Source of the DNA: a bacterium
GTDB lineage: Bacteria; BMS3Abin14
Assembly (NCBI GenBank): GCA_020352595.1
Contig: CP070682.1
Location: forward strand, 1,207,519 to 1,213,714
Direction: 5' to 3'
Length of the DNA stretch: 6,196 nucleotides
A program made the translations under genes and the position numbers. This document shows, in pieces, positions 1-5,258 of the stretch (position 1 is its first letter; each line of letters starts with the position of its first letter). The notes under the pieces were generated by a model. It was not told the DNA's origin and ran no database searches. It saw only the letters and a program-made list of their open reading frames with translations.

Positions 1-275
1 CCCTCGGCATCTTCCTGCCCCTCATCACCACCAACTGCGCGGTGCTCGGCGTCGCGCTGCTGACGGTCCAGAAGGACCTGGGCTTCTTTTCCACCATCTC
101 CTTCGCCTTCGGATCCTCTTTGGGCTTCACCCTCGCCCTCGTCCTCATGGCCGGGATCAGGGAGCGGCTGGAGATGTCCGACGTTCCCGTTCCGTTCCGG
201 GGCACGGCTGTTGCCTTCATAACGGCGGGCCTTCTTTCACTGGCGTTCATGGGATTCTCGGGAATGGTGAAATAA
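1..275 (+). CDS. rnfA: Electron transport complex subunit RnfA, C-terminal part
   Basis: This is the last 90 residues of RnfA; the gene enters from the left edge, with the first whole codon at base 3 and the TAA stop at 273-275. RnfA is an integral membrane subunit of the Rnf complex, which moves electrons between reduced ferredoxin and NAD+ and couples this to Na+ or H+ translocation. The segment [15 protein letters not shown] (residues 5-19 of the visible part) is the family signature. Its cysteine corresponds to the conserved one that, in structures of Rnf/Nqr complexes, helps bind an iron-sulfur centre within the membrane between RnfA and RnfE. Two further hydrophobic stretches follow, around visible residues 28-50 and 67-87, joined by a charged loop ([16 protein letters not shown]). 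RnfB follows after 4 bases, as in rnfCDGEAB operons. RnfE and the NqrD/E proteins are close relatives, but the direct linkage to rnfB and the C-terminal sequence favour RnfA. Confidence 0.95.
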   Translation, partial: LGIFLPLITTNCAVLGVALLTVQKDLGFFSTISFAFGSSLGFTLALVLMAGIRERLEMSDVPVPFRGTAVAFITAGLLSLAFMGFSGMVK

Positions 276-279
276 GACT

Positions 280-1269
280 ATGATCGAAGCCGTTGTAAGC
301 CTTACAGGACTCGGGTTCATCGCCGCCTACGGCCTCAGCCTGGCGTCGAAGAAATTTCACGTGGAAGTGGATCCCCGCCTCGAGACCATCGAGGGGATCC
401 TTCCCGGCCTCAACTGCGGCGCCTGCGGTTATGCGGGCTGCTCGGGTTTTGCCGAGGGCCTTCTCGCGGGTGATGTCGAGCCCACCGGCTGCGCGCCGGG
501 CGGCGAGGGCACCGTCAAGGCGCTGGCCGATTTCCTGGGCCTCGAAGTTGGTGCCGTCATCCGGAACGTGGCCACCCTGAAGTGCGGCGGGGGTTGCTCC
601 AAGGCCGTTTACGAAGCGGAATACGACGGGGTGGAGGACTGCAGGGCGGCGGTCCTTCTGGGCGGCGCCGGCAAGGCCTGCCTCTATTCGTGCGTCGGGT
701 ACGGGACCTGTGAAAGGGTGTGTCCCTTCGATGCCATCGTCATGAATGACGAGGACCTCCCCGTCATCGATCCCGACAAGTGCACGGCCTGCAACAAGTG
801 CGTGGTGGCCTGCCCCAGGAACGTCCTCGTCCTGGAACCTGTGGCGCACCAGGTGCACGTCAGGTGCAGCTCCACGGACACCGGGGCGCGCACCAAGAAG
901 GTCTGCCAGGTCGGGTGCATCGGCTGCGGCATCTGCGAGAAGGTCTGTCCGGTGAACGCCATCGTTCAGGACAACAACCTGGCTTCCATCCATCCGGCGA
1001 CCTGCGTCGAGTGCGGCATCTGCGCCGCCAACTGCCCCACCGACAGCATCACCGACGGCATGCTGCCGCGGCGGGCGGTCTTCATCTCCGACCTCTGCAA
1101 CGGCTGCACCATATGCGCCAAGGTCTGTCCCTACGACGCCATTGCGGGGGAGGCCAAGGAACTGCACGTCGTGAACCCGGGCCGCTGCACCGGATGCCGG
1201 CTCTGTGTCGAGCGCTGTCCCGTCGAGGCCATAAGTACCGGGGCGGCACCGGCGCGCAAGGCGAGCTAG
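280..1269 (+). CDS. rnfB: Rnf complex ferredoxin-type subunit RnfB, long multi-cluster form
   Basis: This is the iron-sulfur subunit thought to accept electrons from soluble ferredoxin and pass them into the Rnf complex at the cytoplasmic face. The 329-residue protein opens with one hydrophobic anchor helix (about residues 2-23). Next is the RnfB Fe-S domain, with C46, C49, C54 and C71 in the pattern C-x2-C-x4-C-x16-C. Six ferredoxin-like motifs follow: C134/138/144/148 (the RnfB variant spacing), C168/171/174/178, C213/216/219/223, C242/245/248/252, C273/276/279/283 and C303/306/309/313. That allows up to seven [4Fe-4S] clusters, against three in short proteobacterial RsxB. Length and motif number resemble RnfB of anaerobes such as acetogens. 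The ATG lies 4 bases after the rnfA stop, with only a weak ribosome site (GGTGA, 266-270), so translational coupling to rnfA is likely. Motif positions are read directly; cluster occupancy and electron path are inferred from the family. Confidence 0.97.
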   Translation: MIEAVVSLTGLGFIAAYGLSLASKKFHVEVDPRLETIEGILPGLNCGACGYAGCSGFAEGLLAGDVEPTGCAPGGEGTVKALADFLGLEVGAVIRNVATLKCGGGCSKAVYEAEYDGVEDCRAAVLLGGAGKACLYSCVGYGTCERVCPFDAIVMNDEDLPVIDPDKCTACNKCVVACPRNVLVLEPVAHQVHVRCSSTDTGARTKKVCQVGCIGCGICEKVCPVNAIVQDNNLASIHPATCVECGICAANCPTDSITDGMLPRRAVFISDLCNGCTICAKVCPYDAIAGEAKELHVVNPGRCTGCRLCVERCPVEAISTGAAPARKAS

Positions 1270-1274
1270 AAGAG

Positions 1275-1281
1275 AAAAGGA
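1275..1281 (+). promoter_or_regulatory. Ribosome binding site setting a TTG start
   Basis: AAAAGGA lies 7 bases before the TTG at 1289-1291. There is no in-frame ATG near the start of the following gene; the first internal methionine is residue 65, inside conserved sequence. This site therefore fixes the TTG as the start. Confidence 0.7.
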
Positions 1282-1288
1282 CGGCATT

Positions 1289-2107
1289 TTGGACATCGTT
1301 TTCTTCTCTGTCTCCGCGCTGTTTCTGTTCGTCGCCACCATCCACTACCTGCTCTACCTCATCTACAGGAACCCCCTGGTCCCGAGGGTGGCCCGCTACA
1401 CCCTCTACCTGACCTTCGTGGCCCAGGTGGGGTTCTTCGCCACCAGGTTCCTCAAGGGCAGCCTGCCCTTCGGGACGAACATGTACGAGTCCCTCGTGTT
1501 CTTCTCCTGGTGTCTGGTCACGGCGTATCTCCTGATCACCATCAAGTACAAGGTGCCCGTGGTGGGCGCCTTCGTCATGCCCATCACCCTCATCCTCACC
1601 GTCGCTGCGGCCCTCATGCCCAACAAGGGGATAGAGGAGATACCGCCTGCCCTGAAAAGTTACTGGCTGTTCGTGCACGTACCCCTGAGCTTTATGGGAG
1701 ACGCCCTGTTTGCCCTGGCCTTCGGATCCGGGGTCATGTACCTCATCCAGGAGAGGCAGCTCAAGCGCAAGCGGCCGGGAGCCTTCTATTACAGGCTCCC
1801 CAGCCTGGAGGTCCTGGATTCCCTGAACTACAGAGCGCTGACCGTCGGTTTTCCCCTCCTCACCCTCGGGATCATCACCGGCTCCATCTGGGCCCAGTAC
1901 GCCTGGGGGGCCTACTGGCAGTGGGACCCCAAGGAGACCTGGTCGCTGATAACCTGGCTCATCTACGCTGCCGTGCTCCACGCCCGGCTGACAGCCGGAT
2001 GGAGGGGGCGCAAGGCGGCCTGGTTCTCCATCGTTGGTTTCCTCGCGGTCCTCTTCACCTTCCTGGGTGTCAACCTCCTGCTGAGCGGCCTTCACTCGTA
2101 TAACTGA
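1289..2107 (+). CDS. CcsA/HemX-family cytochrome c assembly membrane protein
   Basis: This 272-residue integral membrane protein belongs to the cytochrome c assembly family (CcsA/ResC, CcmC/CcmF, HemX). About eight hydrophobic segments can be seen, near residues 3-25, 37-53, 66-84, 88-109, 125-155, 184-204, 218-236 and 244-267. The tryptophan-rich WWD motif spans about 201-218, with W201, W206, W210, W212, D213, E216 and W218. Family-conserved histidines flank it: H130 (LFVHVPLSF), H231 (VLHARL) and H269 (GLHSY). In CcsA-type synthases these elements bind heme and present it to apocytochrome c outside the membrane. The start is TTG, 19 bases after the rnfB stop, with a good ribosome site. hemA follows after 8 bases. 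That neighbour recalls Bacillus HemX, a relative that affects HemA levels. The intact WWD motif favours a role in heme handling or cytochrome c assembly, but the two roles cannot be separated here. No CcsB/ResB partner is in the window. Confidence 0.88.
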   Translation: MDIVFFSVSALFLFVATIHYLLYLIYRNPLVPRVARYTLYLTFVAQVGFFATRFLKGSLPFGTNMYESLVFFSWCLVTAYLLITIKYKVPVVGAFVMPITLILTVAAALMPNKGIEEIPPALKSYWLFVHVPLSFMGDALFALAFGSGVMYLIQERQLKRKRPGAFYYRLPSLEVLDSLNYRALTVGFPLLTLGIITGSIWAQYAWGAYWQWDPKETWSLITWLIYAAVLHARLTAGWRGRKAAWFSIVGFLAVLFTFLGVNLLLSGLHSYN

Positions 2108-2115
2108 AGGATGCA

Positions 2116-3387
2116 ATGGAACTTCTCATCGTCGGACTGAGTCACAAGACGGCGCCCATCGAGATAAGGGAAAAGGTCTCCTTCTCCGAGCAGAACATGG
2201 AGGAGGGTGTCAAGGCGCTCCTGGCCTGCCCCCACGTCAACGAGGGCCTCATCGTCTCCACATGCAACCGCGTGGAGGTCTACTCGGTGGTCCCCAAGCG
2301 GCACAGGGAGTCCGCGCGCAGCGAGATCGCGGACTTTCTCGCCCGTTTTCACCAGTTGCCCCTGGACCGGATCGAGCCCCACCTTTACTACATGACAGGC
2401 GATGATTGCGTCCGGCACATCTTCCGGGTCTCGTCGAGCCTCGACTCCATGGTCGTGGGGGAACCGCAGATCCTGGGGCAGGTCAAGGACGCCTTCAGCT
2501 GCGCGGCCAACGTCCAGGCAACGGGCAACATTCTCAACCGTATGCTGCACAAGGCTTTTTCCGTGGCCAAGAGGGTGCGCACCGAGACCAGGATCGCCAC
2601 ATCCGCCGTTTCCATCTCCTTCGCCGCGGTGGAACTGGCCAAGAAGATCTTCGGGGAGCTGGAAGGAAAGACCGTCATGCTCATCGGCGCCGGGGAGATG
2701 GCGGAACTGGCCGCCCGGCACCTTCTCAACAACGGCGTCCAGCACATCATCATCGCCAACCGCACCTACGAGAGGGCGGTCAGGCTTGCCGAAGAGTTCC
2801 GCGGGACGGCGGTGCCCTTCGAAGAACTCGAGCAGCAGATGGAGCTCGCCGATATCGTCATCAGTTCTACGGGTTCGCCGACGGTGATCATCGACAGGAA
2901 GATGGTGCGCAGGATCATCAAGCGGCGCCGGAACAGGCCCATGTTCTTCATCGACATTGCCGTGCCGAGGGACATAGAGACGGCGGTCAACGAGGTGGAG
3001 AACGTTTACGCCTATGACATCGACGACCTGGAAGGTGTCGTTCAGACCAACATAAAGACGAGGGCCAAGGAGGCCGCCAAGGCCGAGGAGATCGTCGGCA
3101 GCGAGGTGCGTCAGTTCACCGAGTGGATGCGGTCCAGGGAGGCTTTCCCCACCATCGTCGCCCTGAGGGAATGGTCCGAGGAGGTCCGGCGCGGTGAGCT
3201 GGCCAAGACCCTCAAGAAGATGGAAAACATCAGCGAAGCGGATTCCAAGAGGATCGAGGCCATGACCGAGGCCATCCTCAACAAGATCCTGCACCGCCCC
3301 ATCACCCACATGAAGAGGGCCGCCCACGACGGCGATGAGGGAGCGGTGGTGGAGACCGTGAGGAAGATCTTCGAACTGGAGGAATAG
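2116..3387 (+). CDS. hemA: Glutamyl-tRNA reductase
   Basis: HemA reduces glutamyl-tRNA(Glu) with NADPH to glutamate-1-semialdehyde, the first committed step of the C5 route to tetrapyrroles, in the cytoplasm. The protein is 423 residues, a normal length, and appears complete. The N-terminal catalytic domain begins with LLIVGLSHKTAPIEIREK (3-20) and holds the active-site cysteine C50 in STCNRVEVY. SSSLDSMVVGEPQILGQVK (106-124) and TRIATSAVSISF (158-169) are further family signatures. The NADPH-binding Rossmann domain has GAGEMAE at 191-197 and ANRT at 214-217. The C-terminal helical dimerisation region runs from about residue 310. The ATG at 2116 has GAAGGA (2106-2111) 4 bases upstream, overlapping the previous stop codon. 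An out-of-frame ATG at 2111 is not used. The next enzyme, HemL, is not encoded here. HemA is often the regulated step of the pathway, but no regulatory site is visible before it. Confidence 0.98.
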   Translation: MELLIVGLSHKTAPIEIREKVSFSEQNMEEGVKALLACPHVNEGLIVSTCNRVEVYSVVPKRHRESARSEIADFLARFHQLPLDRIEPHLYYMTGDDCVRHIFRVSSSLDSMVVGEPQILGQVKDAFSCAANVQATGNILNRMLHKAFSVAKRVRTETRIATSAVSISFAAVELAKKIFGELEGKTVMLIGAGEMAELAARHLLNNGVQHIIIANRTYERAVRLAEEFRGTAVPFEELEQQMELADIVISSTGSPTVIIDRKMVRRIIKRRRNRPMFFIDIAVPRDIETAVNEVENVYAYDIDDLEGVVQTNIKTRAKEAAKAEEIVGSEVRQFTEWMRSREAFPTIVALREWSEEVRRGELAKTLKKMENISEADSKRIEAMTEAILNKILHRPITHMKRAAHDGDEGAVVETVRKIFELEE

Positions 3388-3389
3388 CG

Positions 3390-3488
3390 GTGAAAGCGCC
3401 TAACGGGATCTCACATCTCATATCTCAAATCTCAGAAGATCGCGGGGACATGGTGCCTGGGATCTGGGATCTGGGATCTGAGATCTGA
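3390..3488 (+). CDS. Possible short leader reading frame across the heptad repeats
   Basis: A GTG at 3390 follows a well-placed GGAGG (3378-3382) at the end of hemA, with 7 bases between. It opens a frame of 32 codons ending in TGA at 3486-3488. The predicted peptide starts MKAPNGISHLISQ and ends IWDLGSEI; most of it is simply the heptad repeats translated, and no family is recognised. If translated, ribosomes would cross the inverted repeat just upstream of hemC and could disrupt its hairpin. The GTG could equally be the remnant of an older gene start displaced when the repeat element arose. Only the ribosome site and the open frame support it. Confidence 0.15.
   Translation: MKAPNGISHLISQISEDRGDMVPGIWDLGSEI
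3408..3435 (+). repeat. Heptad tandem repeat, left arm (ATCTCAN x4)
   Basis: Four consecutive 7-base units, ATCTCAC, ATCTCAT, ATCTCAA and ATCTCAG, differ only in the last base. The array lies in the hemA-hemC gap, 20 bases after the hemA stop. It is the approximate reverse complement of the right array at 3458-3492, with a 22-base spacer between. The inner two units (3422-3435) match the complement of 3478-3491 at 13 of 14 positions. Confidence 0.9.
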
Positions 3489-3492
3489 GATC
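3458..3492 (+). repeat. Heptad tandem repeat, right arm (TGRGATC x5)
   Basis: Five consecutive 7-base units: TGGGATC three times, then TGAGATC twice, followed by a partial unit TGATC (3493-3497). Each unit contains a GATC, so five GATC sites fall exactly 7 bases apart, with a sixth at 3494-3497. In RNA, CUGGGAU can pair with the left-arm AUCUCAG through one G-U pair, so the two arrays could form a long hairpin in several registers. The array ends 11 bases before the hemC ribosome site. The function is unknown; the rest of the 127-base gap (3388-3514) shows no promoter that can be supported. Confidence 0.9.
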
Positions 3493-3503
3493 TGATCCTG
3501 AAC

Positions 3504-3509
3504 AGGAGG
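3504..3509 (+). promoter_or_regulatory. hemC ribosome binding site, fixes TTG start
   Basis: AGGAGG lies 5 bases before the TTG at 3515-3517. Upstream, the hemC frame is closed by a TGA at 3479-3481 inside the repeat array. No in-frame ATG occurs before the conserved RIGTRGSQLALW motif, so the TTG is the start. Confidence 0.8.
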
Positions 3510-3514
3510 CCACA

Positions 3515-4453
3515 TTGAAGAACAACACCCTGCGCATCGGCACCCGCGGCAGTCAACTGGCGCTCTGGCAGGCCAACTGGATAAAGAAGCAGCTCATCCG
3601 GACCCACCCCGATCTTGATATTCAGATCGTGACCATCAAGACGACGGGAGACAAGATCCTGGACGTGCCCCTGGCCAAGGTGGGAGGGAAGGGACTTTTC
3701 GTCAAGGAGATCGAGAGCGCCCTCCTCGAGGGCTCCATCGACCTCGCGGTGCACAGCATGAAGGACGTCCCCACGGACCTGCCGGAGGGCCTGGGCATCG
3801 TGGCGGTGACCGACAGGGAAGACCCCAGGGACGCCGTGCTGGGACGTGACCGCACGCCCATCCTGGACCTTCCCCGTGGAGCGAAGATCGGCACCAGCAG
3901 TCTGCGCCGCCAGGCCCAGCTGCTGGCGGTGCGGGAGGATTTCGTCCTCGAGCCCCTGAGGGGAAACGTCAACACACGGCTGAGGAAGCTTAGGGAAGGG
4001 ATGTACGACGCCATCATCCTTGCCATGGCCGGTGTGAAGCGCCTCGGCTGGGAGCAGGAGGTGACGGAGATCCTCGATCCCGGGACCATGCTTCCCGCCA
4101 TAGGCCAGGGAGCCCTGGGCATCGAGGCCAGGCTGGACGACGGGGCCACGCTGGAGAGGATCTCCTTCCTCGATGACGAGGTGACCCATTCCTGCGTCTT
4201 ATCGGAGCGCTCCTTCCTCCACCGGCTGGAGGGCGGGTGCCAGGTTCCCATCGCGGCCTACGCCGTCCGGGAGGGCGACGACGTCATCCTGACCGGTCTC
4301 GTGGCCAGCGTCGACGGGAGGAACGTCGTTCGGGACATGGACCGCGCTCCGGCCTCCGGCGCCCGGGAGCTGGGAACGGCCCTGGCTTCCCGCATCCTTG
4401 ATTCCGGAGGGAGACGTATCCTGGAGGAAGTGTACTGCCGGGAGATGAACTGA
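3515..4453 (+). CDS. hemC: Porphobilinogen deaminase (hydroxymethylbilane synthase)
   Basis: HemC joins four porphobilinogen molecules into the linear tetrapyrrole 1-hydroxymethylbilane, in the cytoplasm, using a covalently attached dipyrromethane primer. The 312-residue protein is full length and lines up residue for residue with the E. coli enzyme at key sites. RIGTRGSQLALWQA spans 7-20 and includes R11. The catalytic aspartate is D84 in HSMKDVP. Substrate-binding arginines R131 and R132 lie in GTSSLRRQAQL, and LRGNVNTRL spans 148-156. The cofactor-bearing cysteine is C242 in LEGGCQVPIAAYA. The start is TTG. It is the only gene here preceded by a long gap, 127 bases of heptad inverted repeats, so it may be separately controlled after transcription. 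hemD follows after 10 bases; its enzyme takes the unstable HemC product directly. Confidence 0.98.
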   Translation: MKNNTLRIGTRGSQLALWQANWIKKQLIRTHPDLDIQIVTIKTTGDKILDVPLAKVGGKGLFVKEIESALLEGSIDLAVHSMKDVPTDLPEGLGIVAVTDREDPRDAVLGRDRTPILDLPRGAKIGTSSLRRQAQLLAVREDFVLEPLRGNVNTRLRKLREGMYDAIILAMAGVKRLGWEQEVTEILDPGTMLPAIGQGALGIEARLDDGATLERISFLDDEVTHSCVLSERSFLHRLEGGCQVPIAAYAVREGDDVILTGLVASVDGRNVVRDMDRAPASGARELGTALASRILDSGGRRILEEVYCREMN

Positions 4454-4463
4454 GGGCCATGGG

Positions 4464-5252
4464 ATGCAGGGAGAACCCGGCAAGCCCCTGTCCGGCATCG
4501 GTGTCCTCTTGACCCGTACGAGGGCCCAGGCGGCATCCCTGGCCGCCGGTATCGGGGCCCTCGGGGCGGAGGTTTTCGTCGTGCCCACGGTGAGCGTGGA
4601 GCCCGTGGAAGATCCTGAGGGACTCAGGCAGGCCATCTCGGGTATCGGCTCCTATGATCACCTGGTCTTCACCTCCGTCAACGGCGTGTCCTTCTTCCTG
4701 GAAAGGATGGAAGGCACCGGCCTTCAACCCGGCACCCTGCCGTCAGCCCTCTGCGTGGGATCCAGGACGGCGGCCGCCTGGGAGGCCGGGGGAGGGAGGG
4801 TGGCCGCGGTTCCCGAGAGGTTCACGGCCGCCGAGCTGGCCCGGACCCAGGGCAAGGACCTTTCGGGGCGTTCGTACCTCGTGCTCAGACCCGAAAAGGT
4901 CAGCACGCCTCTGGGCGATCTTCTCAGGGAGAGGGGTGCTGCTGTGGACGAGGTCGTGCTCTACAGGACCATAACGCCCCCGACCGGCGGGTCGGATCTC
5001 GGTGATCTCCTGGACAGGGGGGTGGTGGATGTGGTTGTCTACGCCAGCCCCTCCGCCGTCCGGGGTGCCCTGGAGATGGCAGGGGGCCCTGAGCGCATCG
5101 GGCGGATCCCGGCCCTCTGCATCGGGCCCACCACGGCGCAGGCCGCGCGGGAGGCGGGCCTGGCAAGGGTGACGCACCCAACGGATCACACCGTGGAAGG
5201 GATCATAAGCCGGCTCCTCGCCATGGCCGGGGAGCTGGGTCAAAGGAGGTAG
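4464..5252 (+). CDS. hemD: Uroporphyrinogen-III synthase
   Basis: HemD cyclises hydroxymethylbilane while inverting ring D, giving uroporphyrinogen III, the branch point for heme, siroheme and cobalamin. The protein is 262 residues, typical of a stand-alone enzyme, without the fused CobA-type methyltransferase domain found in some anaerobes. The family is poorly conserved but its markers are visible: VLLTRTRAQA (14-23), DHLVFTSVNGVSFF (65-78), CVGSRTAAA (97-105), DEVVLYRT (162-169), VVVYASPSAV (190-199), CIGPTTAQAAREAG (219-232) and HTVEGIISRLL (242-252). These fit the two alternating domains joined by strands. The ATG at 4464 has GAGG (4452-4455) 8 bases upstream, overlapping the hemC stop. 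An ATG at 4459 is in another frame. The gene ends inside the strong ribosome site of hemB, so the two are probably translationally coupled. Confidence 0.95.
   Translation: MQGEPGKPLSGIGVLLTRTRAQAASLAAGIGALGAEVFVVPTVSVEPVEDPEGLRQAISGIGSYDHLVFTSVNGVSFFLERMEGTGLQPGTLPSALCVGSRTAAAWEAGGGRVAAVPERFTAAELARTQGKDLSGRSYLVLRPEKVSTPLGDLLRERGAAVDEVVLYRTITPPTGGSDLGDLLDRGVVDVVVYASPSAVRGALEMAGGPERIGRIPALCIGPTTAQAAREAGLARVTHPTDHTVEGIISRLLAMAGELGQRR
5242..5250 (+). promoter_or_regulatory. Strong ribosome binding site of hemB
   Basis: AAAGGAGGT is a near-perfect Shine-Dalgarno sequence, 8 bases before the ATG at 5259, and it overlaps the first base of the hemD stop codon (5250-5252). It is the strongest ribosome site in the window and identifies the hemB start. 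Confidence 0.85.
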
Positions 5253-5258
5253 GTTGCC

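Noticed and set aside
42..275. ATG at 42 as a gene start
   Set aside because: RnfA homology ([12 protein letters not shown]) extends upstream of it to the window edge, so this is an internal methionine region of a truncated gene.
247..1341. Long minus-strand frame opposite rnfB (364 codons)
   Set aside because: It lies antisense to a clearly recognisable RnfB with intact cysteine motifs; GC-rich third positions keep the opposite frame open. The predicted protein shows no recognisable family.
2092..3327. Minus-strand frame of 411 codons opposite hemA
   Set aside because: It mirrors hemA, which is complete and well conserved, and no recognisable domain is seen.
3388..3514. Rho-independent terminator or promoter between hemA and hemC
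   Set aside because: The inverted heptads can pair but have no following T-run, and no -35/-10 pair with reasonable spacing could be supported by eye.
4459..4461. ATG at 4459 as the hemD start
   Set aside because: It is out of frame with the conserved HemD sequence; the ATG at 4464 is in frame and correctly spaced from GAGG.
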